This document shows, piece by piece, positions 16,045 through 23,809 of a stretch of DNA of 64,000 nucleotides. Position 1 is the stretch's first letter. The number at the start of each line of letters is the position of its first letter. The position numbers were made by a program, and so were the translations under genes. The notes below the pieces were generated by a model that saw nothing but the letters and a program-made list of their open reading frames with translations, was not told where the DNA came from and ran no database searches. The DNA is from Solwaraspora sp. WMMA2056 (lineage in GTDB: Bacteria; Actinomycetota; Actinomycetes; Mycobacteriales; Micromonosporaceae): contig NZ_CP128360.1 in NCBI RefSeq assembly GCF_030345095.1, positions 3,472,001 to 3,536,000 of the forward strand. Reading direction: 5' to 3'.

Positions 16045-17129
16045 CCACGCCGATCCTGACCGCACCGGCCGGTGGGCCGGACCCGCAGGCCGGTGCCACT
16101 GGGCCGACCCCGGCGGACCGCTACGACCGGCAGGTGCGGGCGTTCGGTCCGCAGACGCAGCGCAGGCTCGCCGAGCTGACCGTCGCCGTGGTCGGTCTCG
16201 GCGGCGTCGGCAGCCAGGTCGTCCAGTCACTGGCCCACCTGGGGGTGGGCGGCCTGCTGCTGGTCGACCCGGACACGGTCACCGCCACCAACCTGAACCG
16301 TCTGGTCGGCGCCAAGCCGGCCGACGTGGCGCGGGCGGCGACCAAGGTCACCGTCGCGGCACGCACGGTCCGGACCATCAACCCGCAGGTACGGGTACGC
16401 GGCATCGCCGGCAGCATCCTCGACCCGGTCGTCTGGCAGCAGGTGCGCCCGGCCGAGGTGATCGTCGGCGCGGTCGACGGGCACGCGCCACGCTGGGCGT
16501 TGAACCGGCTGGCCGTGCAGTACGCCCGCTGCTATCTCGACGTCGGGGTCGAGCTGGGGCCGGCACCCCGCCCAGAGCCGCCCGACGACCACAACCAAGA
16601 AACCAATTCCCGGGTACGGCTGGAAGCCGGCGGGCATCTGGCGGTGGTCCGCCCCGGTGGCCCGTGCCTGCTCTGCCTGTCCGGCTACGACCCGCGTCTG
16701 GTGGATGCCGAGCTTGACCCGGGGTTGGCTGCTGCGCGCCGGGCAGCCGGATACCGGGTCGACGATCCGGCCGAGCCGACGCCCAGCGTGGTTTTCCTCA
16801 ACCAGATCATCGCCGGGTACGCCGTCGGCGAGCTGCTGAACTATGTCTCGCCGTGGCGGTCACCGGTGCGGTATCTGCTGGTGGACGCGGCGGCGAACGA
16901 AACGACGGTGCTGGACGCCGACCGCGACCCGGAGTGCCTGGCCTGCGGGCCGGACTCGCCACGCGGGCTCAGCGACGCCGCCGGCCCACCGTCCGTGGCC
17001 CGGACGACCGCGCCACCAGCGGCCCACGACGCTGCCGGAGCACCGCAGAGCCCGAACACCCAGCCATCCCGATATCCGTCACCCGGCGAGCCAGGCCCTC
17101 GCAACGAGTCCCGCCACCACGACACCTGA
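16032..17129 (+). CDS. ThiF/E1-like ubiquitin-activating protein
   Basis: A 365-residue adenylating enzyme. The Rossmann nucleotide-binding motif VAVVGLGGVGSQVVQSLAHL, then LLLVDPDTVTATNLNRLVGA (Asp and Asn/Arg of the ThiF/MoeB active site), and two CxxC pairs (CLLC at about 214-217 and CLAC at about 300-303) for a structural zinc are visible. The last about 50 residues are a low-complexity Pro/Ala tail. It would adenylate the C-terminus of the Ub-like protein and pass it to the E2. The gene is the end of the operon and is followed by a branched hairpin terminator. Confidence 0.87.
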   Translation: MPILTTPILTAPAGGPDPQAGATGPTPADRYDRQVRAFGPQTQRRLAELTVAVVGLGGVGSQVVQSLAHLGVGGLLLVDPDTVTATNLNRLVGAKPADVARAATKVTVAARTVRTINPQVRVRGIAGSILDPVVWQQVRPAEVIVGAVDGHAPRWALNRLAVQYARCYLDVGVELGPAPRPEPPDDHNQETNSRVRLEAGGHLAVVRPGGPCLLCLSGYDPRLVDAELDPGLAAARRAAGYRVDDPAEPTPSVVFLNQIIAGYAVGELLNYVSPWRSPVRYLLVDAAANETTVLDADRDPECLACGPDSPRGLSDAAGPPSVARTTAPPAAHDAAGAPQSPNTQPSRYPSPGEPGPRNESRHHDT

Positions 17130-17162
17130 TCCCAGCCCGACCTGGCGCCGGCTCTCGATAGA

Positions 17163-17235
17163 CCCGATGCGATTTCGCGTGATCCCGTCACGGGATTTGA
17201 TCCCCTGACGGGATCACGCGCTGCGGTGCATCGGG
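17163..17235 (+). terminator. Branched hairpin after the E1-like gene
   Basis: Nested inverted repeats: outer CCCGATGC (17163-17170) with GCATCGGG (17228-17235); a 15-bp middle stem 17176-17190 with 17206-17220; and an inner GGGAT/ATCCC. It separates the E1 gene from array 2. Confidence 0.75.
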
Positions 17236-17294
17236 GATCAATGCTGCACCGTTGTGGTACGCCACTTGCGGACACCACGGCGGGCATTTTGCTT

Positions 17295-17682
17295 GCCCAA
17301 ATCCGGCGCGGTGTTCGTGTGTCCGGGGACTCTGGATGACGCAGTCGGGAAACCAGCCGCAGGTTTCAATCCGGTGCGGTTTTCGTGTGTCCGGGGACCT
17401 TGATGGTAACATCTGGGGTGGGGCAGTTCTTGTAAGTTTCAATCCGGCGCGGTTTTCGTGTGTCCGGGGACCCTACGGCGCCCCTGACACCCGATTCTTC
17501 CGGTGGTTTCAATCCGGCGCGGTTTTCGTGTGTCCGGGGACCCTACGGCGCCCCTGACACCCGATTCTTCCGGTGGTTTCAATCCGGCGCGGTTTTCGTG
17601 TGTCCGGGGACCGAGAAATCAAGCCCACAAACCGATCCATTCAAGAGTTTCAATCCGGCGCGGTTTTCGTGTGTCCGGGGAC
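17295..17682 (-). CRISPR. CRISPR array 2 (six repeats, five spacers)
   Basis: Repeats at 17295 (degenerate: GCCCAAATCC and GTGTTCG), 17363 (GGTGCGG variant), 17436, 17506, 17576 and 17647-17682, each 36 nt. Spacers are 32, 37, 34, 34 and 35 nt. The third and fourth spacers (17472-17505 and 17542-17575) are identical, so one repeat-spacer unit has been duplicated. Degeneration lies at the left and the leader at the right, giving minus-strand transcription. The array ends about 275 nt from the divergently transcribed RT-cas1-cas2 operon. Confidence 0.97.
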
Positions 17683-17885
17683 CCGTGTCCGAAATGTCGG
17701 GCGGTCTGAGCTGGGCAAACATGGTGCTCCGGGGGCAACCTCTTGTTGATCATGATCTTGAGGGAGCCTCAAATGATCTCCATGGGGAAGGTTTTCGCAG
17801 CTCAGGTTCACTTTGGGATCTTTCCGCCAACCTACCCGGGATCCCGGGCGTGTCGGGGGTTGTCGCAAGGGGCATTTCCGGACAT
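17683..17885 (-). promoter_or_regulatory. CRISPR leader 2
   Basis: Similar to leader 1 across about 200 nt, including GATCATGATC and CCCGGGATCCCGGG. It has one extra C at the repeat junction relative to the other three leaders. The region 17683-17956 should therefore hold back-to-back promoters for array 2 (leftward) and the adaptation operon (rightward). Confidence 0.85.
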
Positions 17886-17956
17886 AAGCTCCTGTTGATC
17901 TCGGCGGTGACGTCGATGCCACCGATTCTATCGGAGTTCGTCCGTCCGATCTCGGC

Positions 17957-18898
17957 ATGAATACCTCTCCTTCCCGGCTGTTGAGTCGGATGTCTGACCA
18001 GCCGACGTTGTGGGCCGCGTGGTCGCGGGTCGCCGCCGGCACCGCACTCGCCGGAGCGGACGGCGTGACCGTCGCCGAGTTCGCCCACCACCTCGGCCCA
18101 CGACTGGAGTCGCTGTCCACGCTGCTGCGCAGTGGCGAATACACCCCGCAACCCCTTCGACTGATGTCCGTCAACCGTGGTGGCGAGCGCCGCGACCGGG
18201 GCATTCCGACCGTCGCCGACCGGGTCGCCCAGCGCGCTTTCCTGCACGTCGCCGGCGACCGGTGGGAGACCCGCCGCGCCGAGGTCAGTTTCGCGTACCA
18301 GCGGGGTCGTTCCTGGGTGGATGCGTTGACGATGGCTCTCGCGTACCGGGACAAGGGGTTGCGCTATGTGGTCCGCGCGGACATCGCCGATTTCTTCGCC
18401 AGCGTCGACCACAAGCTCCTCCACGAGATGGTCAGCGGCAGTCTCGCTGACCCGGCGGTCAGCCGGATCGTACGCGGCTGGTTCACCGCGCCGATGCTGA
18501 CCGCCGCCGGTCTGCGTACCCGGGGTCGGGGTGTTCCCGAAGGCGCGCCGATCAGTCCAACCCTGGCCAATCTCTACCTGCGTGAATTCGACGCCCGGGT
18601 CGACGGCCGGCACGGCCGGCTGGTGCGTTACGCCGACGACCTGGCGCTGTTCTGCCTCGACCTCGACGCGGCGGTCAACGGTGCCCGGCAGATCGGCGCC
18701 GAGCTGGCCGCGCTCAACCTGCGGCTGCACCCGGGCAAGACGCAGATCACCACGTTCGACGCCGGGTTCAGCATGCTCGGCTGGGTGTTCGACGGCGAAC
18801 ACGGCCGGCCCGAGCAGCCCAACGCGGACTGGACCCACCCGCTGCTCAACACTCCGCAGCGGGGCAAGCTGCCGGCCAGCAACGGGAGCCGGCGATGA
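17957..18898 (+). CDS. CRISPR-associated reverse transcriptase (stand-alone)
   Basis: A 313-residue RT related to group II intron and retron-type enzymes. Visible motifs in order are RGIPTVADRVAQRAFL (RT2), RADIADFFASVDH with the catalytic Asp (RT3), GVPEGAPISPTLANLYLREF (RT4), YADDLALFC with the catalytic Asp pair (RT5), NLRLHPGKTQI (RT6) and GFSMLGWVF (RT7). No maturase/X, endonuclease or Cas6 domain is present. Its 3' end overlaps cas1 by 4 nt (ATGA). By analogy with RT-Cas1 systems it would let the Cas1-Cas2 integrase capture spacers from RNA. Unlike the best known cases it is not fused to Cas1. Confidence 0.93.
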   Translation: MNTSPSRLLSRMSDQPTLWAAWSRVAAGTALAGADGVTVAEFAHHLGPRLESLSTLLRSGEYTPQPLRLMSVNRGGERRDRGIPTVADRVAQRAFLHVAGDRWETRRAEVSFAYQRGRSWVDALTMALAYRDKGLRYVVRADIADFFASVDHKLLHEMVSGSLADPAVSRIVRGWFTAPMLTAAGLRTRGRGVPEGAPISPTLANLYLREFDARVDGRHGRLVRYADDLALFCLDLDAAVNGARQIGAELAALNLRLHPGKTQITTFDAGFSMLGWVFDGEHGRPEQPNADWTHPLLNTPQRGKLPASNGSRR

Positions 18899-19887
18899 TC
18901 GGCAAGGCGTTCCACGTGATCGGCCCGGACTGCGTCCTCGGCCGGCGCGACGGTCGGCTCGTCGTGCACCGTGACGGTGTGCTGCGTGCCTCCGCGCCGC
19001 TGACCATGGTCGGCGAGGTCGTCACCACCGGCCGGGTGACCGTCACCCCGCACGCGATGCACAGCATGCTCGCCCACGACATCCCGTTGATCCTGCTCAG
19101 CCGCAACGGCCGACCGCTGGGTCGGCTCGAACCGCCCACCGCCGGGCACATCGCCGCCCGGGTGCGCCAACTCGACCGGCACCGCGACCCGGCCGCCCGG
19201 CTCGACCTGGCCCGCGCCGTCATCCCCGCCAAGATCGCCAACCAGGCGACGCTGCTGCGCCGCCGCGCGAAACGCAGCGACGACCCGGCGACGGTGTGGG
19301 CGGCGGTCACCCGGCTCGCCGAGTTCGAGCAGGCCGCCAGCGCCGCGACCGATCTGGCACAATTGATCGGCATCGAAGGCGCGGCGGCCGGCGCGTACTT
19401 CCGCGCCATCCGGGTGATGACCCCGGCCGAGTACGGCTTCGCCGCCCGCGACCGCAGCCGCCGCGACGTGATCAACGCACTGATCAACTACTGTTCGGCG
19501 CTGCTGCGGGAAACCGTGCACGGGGCGGTCCTCGCCGCCGGGCTCGACCCGTACCTGTCGTTCCTGCACACTCCGAGCCGGGGCCGGCCCACGCTCGCCT
19601 TCGACCTGATGGAGGAGTGGCGGCCGGCGCTGCTGGAGAGCACCGTACTGGCGATGCTCGGCCTGCGTACCGTGACCGACGCCGACTTCGACGGCACCCA
19701 CCTGACACCCGGCGCGACGTCCGCGCTGATCTCGCGGTATCAGGCCCGGCTGGCCATGCCGGCCCGCGAATGGCCGGCCCCCGCCGACCAGCCGACCTAC
19801 CACCAACTGGTACGCCGCCAGGCGTTGCGGCTGCGCGGCTGGCTGCTCGACGAGCAGGCGCGGTACCGGCCGTTCCGCTGGAGGTGA
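18895..19887 (+). CDS. cas1: CRISPR integrase Cas1
   Basis: A 330-residue Cas1. The N-terminal beta-domain (MIGKAFHVIGPDCVLGRRDG) and the C-terminal helical domain are complete. Active-site residues are seen in LIGIEGAAAGAYF (Glu), FLHTPSRGRPTLAFDL (His) and DLMEEWRPALLE (Asp/Glu). Translationally coupled to the RT upstream and 5 nt from the first cas2. It would integrate prespacers at the leader-repeat junction of the four arrays. Confidence 0.96.
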   Translation: MIGKAFHVIGPDCVLGRRDGRLVVHRDGVLRASAPLTMVGEVVTTGRVTVTPHAMHSMLAHDIPLILLSRNGRPLGRLEPPTAGHIAARVRQLDRHRDPAARLDLARAVIPAKIANQATLLRRRAKRSDDPATVWAAVTRLAEFEQAASAATDLAQLIGIEGAAAGAYFRAIRVMTPAEYGFAARDRSRRDVINALINYCSALLRETVHGAVLAAGLDPYLSFLHTPSRGRPTLAFDLMEEWRPALLESTVLAMLGLRTVTDADFDGTHLTPGATSALISRYQARLAMPAREWPAPADQPTYHQLVRRQALRLRGWLLDEQARYRPFRWR

Positions 19888-19892
19888 CCGTC

Positions 19893-20171
19893 ATGCAGCC
19901 CAGCTGGTGGACCGTCACCTTCGACCTGCCCGACGACCGCGACCGCCGGCAGCTGACGACGCTGCTGCGCCGCCACGGCGTACGGGTGCTGTACAGCGTC
20001 TTCACCATCCACATCGGTGACGCACACCTGGACCGGCTGCTCGCCGCCAGCGCCGAACGGTTCACCGGCGGCGGGCACCTGCTGGCCCTGCCGTCCTGCC
20101 CGGACTGCGAAACCGCCGGGTACGGCGTACCGCTGGAGGTCCTCCCCGAGCAGGGCTGGGCCGGCTGGTGA
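19893..20171 (+). CDS. cas2: Cas2-like protein A
   Basis: A 92-residue ferredoxin-fold protein. The first strand WWTVTFDLPDDRDRRQL carries the Cas2 Asp, and GVRVLYSVFTIHIGDAHLDR is the Cas2 beta2 region. A C-terminal tail LPSCPDC contains a CPxC pair not normally seen in Cas2. It lies 5 nt after cas1 and overlaps the second cas2-like gene. Its divergence from Cas2-like protein B suggests the two form a heterodimer. Confidence 0.85.
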   Translation: MQPSWWTVTFDLPDDRDRRQLTTLLRRHGVRVLYSVFTIHIGDAHLDRLLAASAERFTGGGHLLALPSCPDCETAGYGVPLEVLPEQGWAGW

Positions 20172-20458
20172 ACCGGCCGGTGCTCGTCGTCTACGACATC
20201 GTGAACGACCGCCGCCGCGCCGAGGTACGCGCCCGGCTCGGCCCGATCGCCGACCGCTTCCAGTACAGCGGGTGGCTGGTGCCACCGGAGGTCAATCTGA
20301 CCGCGGCCCGGGTCGTCGCCGACCTGGCCGCGGTCGCCGGCCCGGCGGACCGGATCCACGGCCACGCCCCGTGCCCCGGCTGCGCCCGCCGGGCCAGGTG
20401 GCTGCCGGTCCGCCAGCCACACCGCCTCACTCGCCAACCCGGCTGGACCGCCCACTGA
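20168..20458 (+). CDS. cas2: Cas2-like protein B
   Basis: A 96-residue protein starting at a GTG that overlaps the cas2A stop by 4 nt. VLVVYDIVNDRRRAEVRARL and IADRFQYSGW are the textbook Cas2 YDIxDD-R and Q-x-S motifs. The tail APCPGCARRARW again carries a CPxC pair. Having two adjacent, dissimilar Cas2 proteins with one Cas1 is unusual. The operon ends here, and about 65 nt separate it from the next gene. Confidence 0.9.
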   Translation: MNRPVLVVYDIVNDRRRAEVRARLGPIADRFQYSGWLVPPEVNLTAARVVADLAAVAGPADRIHGHAPCPGCARRARWLPVRQPHRLTRQPGWTAH

Positions 20459-20524
20459 ACGTGGCCGCCGATTTACAGGGGTCGCCAACGTGGCTGGCAA
20501 GGCACCGGGCGGTACGGTGCCCGT

Positions 20525-20863
20525 GTGGAGCGGATCTCGCTGCAAGACCTCCGCGATGACGCGGGCAGGGCGCTGGAATCGGTCGGGCGCACCGGTGAGC
20601 CGGCCGTCATCACTCGGTACGAGCGGCCGGTGGCCGTACTGGTCGGGATCGACGAGTGGGAAGAGCTCGAAGCGTTCCGGGACAGCAAGGACGCTGCGGT
20701 GATCGCCCGCTCCCGTGCCGAGGGACAGTTCGTTCCGCTGTCGGCGGCGTTGGAATCGCTCGGGGTCGATCCTCGGGAAGTCGAAGCGTTGCTGGCCGAC
20801 CGCACCGACGGCGACGACCTGATCATCCACGCGGTCGGCCACCGCAAGGATGTCTACTCCTGA
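20525..20863 (+). CDS. Phd/YefM-type antitoxin, no adjacent toxin
   Basis: A 112-residue protein. RISLQDLRDDAGRALESV and EPAVITRYERPVAVLVGIDEW match the Phd/YefM DNA-binding fold. An acidic C-terminal tail (LADRTDGDDLIIHAVG) would normally wrap a RelE/YoeB/Doc toxin. No toxin gene follows; the next frame is a DUF397 gene on the other strand. It is therefore an orphan antitoxin, or a defence-island relic. The start is GTG 20525; GTG 20523 is out of frame. Confidence 0.75.
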   Translation: MERISLQDLRDDAGRALESVGRTGEPAVITRYERPVAVLVGIDEWEELEAFRDSKDAAVIARSRAEGQFVPLSAALESLGVDPREVEALLADRTDGDDLIIHAVGHRKDVYS

Positions 20864-21006
20864 ATCAGCCTGACAGCGGGGACGCCGCCATCGGCCGCGA
20901 CGGGGTCGGGACCGATGGCCGCTCGGGCGGGACCTGCTCCTGGCAGGTGCGGCCGAGTAACTTCCGGCTGTCTCGACCGCCGATCGCCGTACGGGCGCGG
21001 GCTGCT

Positions 21007-21204
21007 TCAGGCGTTGAACGCGTCGGTCTTGACCGCGTGGATGAAGGCGGTCCAGCCGGTGGTGGTGAAGGTGAGGACTGGGCCGGTGTGGTCTTTGCTG
21101 TCGCGGACTGCGGTGGTGGAGGACAGGCTGGCGACCTCGACGCAGGCGCCGCCGTTGTTGTCGCTGCGGCTGGACTTGCGCCAGGTGGGGTGGGGCGTGT
21201 TCAT
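21007..21204 (-). CDS. DUF397 protein
   Basis: A 65-residue protein with the family signature WRKSSRSDNNGGACVEVASL and AVRDSKDHTGPVLTF, ending in an aromatic-rich tail. DUF397 genes pair with XRE/DUF5753 regulators and are proposed antitoxin-like partners. Its own regulator is only a fragment (21207-21365). Confidence 0.9.
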   Translation of the reverse strand: MNTPHPTWRKSSRSDNNGGACVEVASLSSTTAVRDSKDHTGPVLTFTTTGWTAFIHAVKTDAFNA

Positions 21205-21206
21205 GA

Positions 21207-21365
21207 TCAGCCTCCGGTGTCGTCAGCGATCCGTTGGATGAGGGTGCGGGACTCGACCGGGCCGAGTGCGGCGGCGGTGAGTCGTTCCCAGAGCCGAGTG
21301 TATGCCCGGACCGCGTCGGGGCCGTCGAGGTAATCGGCGTCGGCGAGGGTCTCCACGTTGAGGTT
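21207..21365 (-). pseudogene. C-terminal remnant of an XRE/DUF5753 regulator
   Basis: About 50 codons (NVETLADADYLDGPDAVRAY, then TRLWERLTAAALGPVESRTL) match the C-terminal end of DUF5753 regulators. The HTH and central parts are missing; the intact divergent gene at 21452 overlies the place where they should be. It ends 2 nt before the DUF397 start, so this was once a regulator-DUF397 operon. Confidence 0.75.
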
Positions 21366-21451
21366 CCCGGGGTGTCGGCTGCCCGTGATTGCCGGTAGGT
21401 TCGCTCGTTGCCGAGTGGTGGAACATCGCTGGTAGGTGGAACGGATGGGGT

Positions 21452-22318
21452 GTGGGGTTGAGTAGTCCGTTGGTGCGTCGGCGTCGGTTGGCGAAGGAGC
21501 TGCGGCGGCTTCGGGAGGAGGCCGGGCTGACCGCCGACGAGTTGGCGCGGGCGGCAAGGATGTCGCGGCCGAAGCTGTCCCGGTTCGAGACGGCGGATCG
21601 GGTGCCGTCGGTGTCGGATGTGAGCGCGATCCTGGGCGCGTTGTCGGTCGATGGTGAGCGGTGGCACGAGCTGGTGCGGATGGCGAACGACGCCGCCGAG
21701 CGTGGTTGGTGGGAGTCGTACGGGTCGGGGATGGGCCGGCGTCAGGCGGTCTACGCGAACCTGGAGCACGGTGCGGTGAGCATCCGTGAGTACCAGTCGT
21801 TCGTGGTGCCGGGGTTGTTGCAGGTGCCGGCGTACACGCGGGCGCGGTCGGAGTTGGCGTTCAAGCAGGCCCGGTTGCCGTCGGCCGACCTGGATCGGAC
21901 GGTGGAGGCGAAGATGATGCGGCAGCGGATGTTGGCGCGGCCGGACGGTCCTCGGTACGAGGTGGTGGTTGAGGAGGTCGCGGTGCGGCGGCCGGCGGCG
22001 CCGCCGGAGGTGATGCGGGAGCAGTTGCTGCACCTGGCGATGTTGGCCGAGGGGTCCGGGCGGGTGTCGGTGCGGGTGTTGCCGCAGGGCGCTGAGCTGC
22101 GGGACTACTGGCTGCCGAGGTCGCCGTTCACGGTGTATCGGTTCGGTGGTGGTGATCCGGACGCGGTCGCGGTGGACACCGAAACGGTCGACTTGGTCTA
22201 TACCGAGCCGGATGAGGTGGCGCCCTATGCGGATCTGTTCGGTCGGGTGTGGGAGTCGGCGTTGCCTGCTGAGGAGAGCGCCAGGCTGCTCCGGGGTGTG
22301 GCGGGGGCGGGTCGGTGA
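21452..22318 (+). CDS. XRE-family HTH regulator with DUF5753 (Scr1-like) domain
   Basis: A 288-residue protein. The N-terminal HTH (LAKELRRLREEAGLTADELA, then RAARMSRPKLSRFETADRVP) precedes a DUF5753 sensor domain (about 95-280, containing IREYQSFVVPGLLQVPAYTR, the region following the HTH in Scr1 regulators). The GTG at 21452 was chosen as the closest start before the HTH; upstream in-frame codons are possible. The paired DUF397 gene follows 14 nt downstream. Confidence 0.85.
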   Translation: MGLSSPLVRRRRLAKELRRLREEAGLTADELARAARMSRPKLSRFETADRVPSVSDVSAILGALSVDGERWHELVRMANDAAERGWWESYGSGMGRRQAVYANLEHGAVSIREYQSFVVPGLLQVPAYTRARSELAFKQARLPSADLDRTVEAKMMRQRMLARPDGPRYEVVVEEVAVRRPAAPPEVMREQLLHLAMLAEGSGRVSVRVLPQGAELRDYWLPRSPFTVYRFGGGDPDAVAVDTETVDLVYTEPDEVAPYADLFGRVWESALPAEESARLLRGVAGAGR

Positions 22319-22332
22319 GGAGAATCGAGAGC

Positions 22333-22527
22333 ATGAGCAGCTTTCCAGCCACAGGTTGGCGCAAGTCCACGCGGTCCGGCGGCGACGACAACTGCGTGGA
22401 GGTGAACGTCACGGATGCTCGGGTGGGCGTCCGGGACAGCAAGGCGGGTCCGGCGGGTCCGGTCCTTGATTTCAGCCGTACGTCGTTTGCCTCATTGATC
22501 CACAGTCTGCGTGCCGGGCGGGGGTGA
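22333..22527 (+). CDS. DUF397 protein, partner of the XRE regulator
   Basis: 64 residues with the DUF397 motifs GWRKSTRSGGDDNCVEVNV and VRDSKAGPAGPVLDFSR. A GGTGAGGAGAATCGAGAGC stretch precedes the ATG. In this family the protein is proposed to bind and modulate the neighbouring XRE regulator. About 215 nt without a recognisable gene follow. Confidence 0.9.
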   Translation: MSSFPATGWRKSTRSGGDDNCVEVNVTDARVGVRDSKAGPAGPVLDFSRTSFASLIHSLRAGRG

Positions 22528-22744
22528 ACTGCGCTAACGCAGCTGACTGAGGCCACACCGAGCGGTGTCCGGGTTATCCCGGGCACCGCTTTCGTCTGTC
22601 CGGGTGGGGGAGACGGTGGTGGATGCCTCTTGCGTCGGGTGTCCGCCGGATGCATCCTGTAACGGTGTCGACGCTGGAACATTCCACAGATGCGACACAG
22701 TTTCGCGGTCTGCTGCCGTCTCGTCCGCGAGACGTGGTCGGTAG

Positions 22745-22921
22745 GTGGCGGTTGCGGTGACGGCGGAGAGCGGCGCGACAGCCGGGCAGGCCGAGTCGTG
22801 GCGGGTCAGGGCGGTCCGGTTCGGCCGGCGGTGGCGCGGGTTGGACCCGCAGGAGGTGTACGCGTACCTGCACCAGGTCGCCGATGAGCTGGATCGGCTG
22901 GCCGGATCCGTCGGTGGGCAG
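22745..22921 (+). pseudogene. DivIVA-like N-terminal fragment
   Basis: VRAVRFGRRWRGLDPQEVYA and YLHQVADELDRLAG match the DivIVA-type GLDPxEVYxYL motif also found intact at 28224-28517. After about residue 58 the family resemblance is lost, although the frame remains open to 23434, where it merges with the reading frame of the gene at 23255. It is probably a degenerate copy of the 28224 gene. Confidence 0.5.
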
Positions 22922-23036
22922 CGCCGGTCAAGGGCGCTACCCACCGAATCGGGGGCGGTGGTGAGCGTCGAATGCTGCCCCGTCTGGGTGCGCTTCGGCT
23001 CGCCCACGTCCCAGGTCCAGTTTGGAGGAGGCTCGG

Positions 23037-23255
23037 ATGACTCTGCATCGTCCCGTACGTCCGACCTGGATGTGCGCTGGTTGCGGCTTGCCGTGGCCGT
23101 GTCAGACGTGGCGGCGGGAGCTGCTGGCCGAGTACGCGGGCACGGTGGTGTCGCTGTCGGTGTACATGGCGGCGTGCCTGCTGGACGCGATGGCGGACCT
23201 GCCCGACTACCGGTGCGGCTATTTGTACTCGCGGTTCATCGGGTGGTGGCGCTGA
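23037..23255 (+). CDS. Small Cys-rich hypothetical protein
   Basis: 72 residues starting at an ATG with a perfect GGAGGAG ribosome site. WMCAGCGLPWPCQTWRREL has three cysteines in a zinc-ribbon-like spacing. The rest is helical (SLSVYMAACLLDAMADLP) and ends LYSRFIGWWR. This is a recurrent small protein in Micromonosporaceae-type accessory clusters; no function is known to me. It overlaps the next gene at TGATG. Confidence 0.75.
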   Translation: MTLHRPVRPTWMCAGCGLPWPCQTWRRELLAEYAGTVVSLSVYMAACLLDAMADLPDYRCGYLYSRFIGWWR

Positions 23256-23434
23256 TGTCGGTCATCCGGCCCGGGGACGAGGACATGCACTTCGAGGACG
23301 GCTCGCACCGCTGGTACCCGTTCGACCCGGACGACCAGGACCAGCAGGCGTGGGAGGAGCGGGTGCGCGAACACCAGCGGCAGCACCGTGAGGAGAACCC
23401 GCCCCGGCGGCGGTGGCGGCGACGGTCGATCTGA
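23255..23434 (+). CDS. Small charged hypothetical protein
   Basis: 59 residues (MSVIRPGDEDMHFEDGSHRW start), acidic then very basic (RRRWRRRSI end). Its start overlaps the previous stop (TGATG), so the two are translationally coupled. No recognisable family. Confidence 0.6.
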   Translation: MSVIRPGDEDMHFEDGSHRWYPFDPDDQDQQAWEERVREHQRQHREENPPRRRWRRRSI

Positions 23435-23540
23435 TCGCCGGGCTGAGCGCCAATGCCCTTGTTGAGCTGGGGTCGGGCCGCTGGCGGCAACCACCGGTCC
23501 GACCCTACCCCCGCACTGCTACGAGAGAAGGCAGACGATC

Positions 23541-23669
23541 ATGGACATCTGCGCGTTGACCAGCGCCGCGTTACTCGGTTTCCTGGCCGGGCTGTTCTCG
23601 TTCCGGGTCAAGAGCCGCTGGTGCCCCAAATGCGGCGAACTCACCACCACTCCACCGCCGCCGTACTGA
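23541..23669 (+). CDS. 42-residue membrane peptide with CPKCG ribbon (copy 1)
   Basis: MDICALTSAALLGFLAGLFS is a membrane-anchor-like start, then FRVKSRWCPKCGELTTTPPP with a CxxC knuckle. GAGAGAAGGCAGACGATC precedes the ATG. A near-identical copy lies at 29334-29462. Both copies sit on the left side of a 12-repeat CRISPR array, about 1.1 kb from array 3 and 52 nt from array 4. The strong conservation of the coding sequence argues that this tiny gene is real. Confidence 0.65.
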   Translation: MDICALTSAALLGFLAGLFSFRVKSRWCPKCGELTTTPPPPY

Positions 23670-23809
23670 CGTCCTCGCACCGACTCCCTGCTGATGGCCA
23701 GTGCAGCGGGGGTCGTGGCTGCCTGGCTGGTGGCCGAGTGGGAGTCGACCTGACCGATCCACATAGGAAGTACGAAGAGGATTACTACACGCTTATCCAG
23801 GAGGGAAAC

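Noticed and set aside
18895-19887. RT-Cas1 fusion
   Set aside because: The RT stop and cas1 ATG overlap in different frames (ATGA), so these are two proteins.
23453-23809. N-terminal extension of the 23810 gene
   Set aside because: The extension overlaps the conserved 42-residue peptide gene, and a strong CAGGAGGG site precedes GTG 23810.
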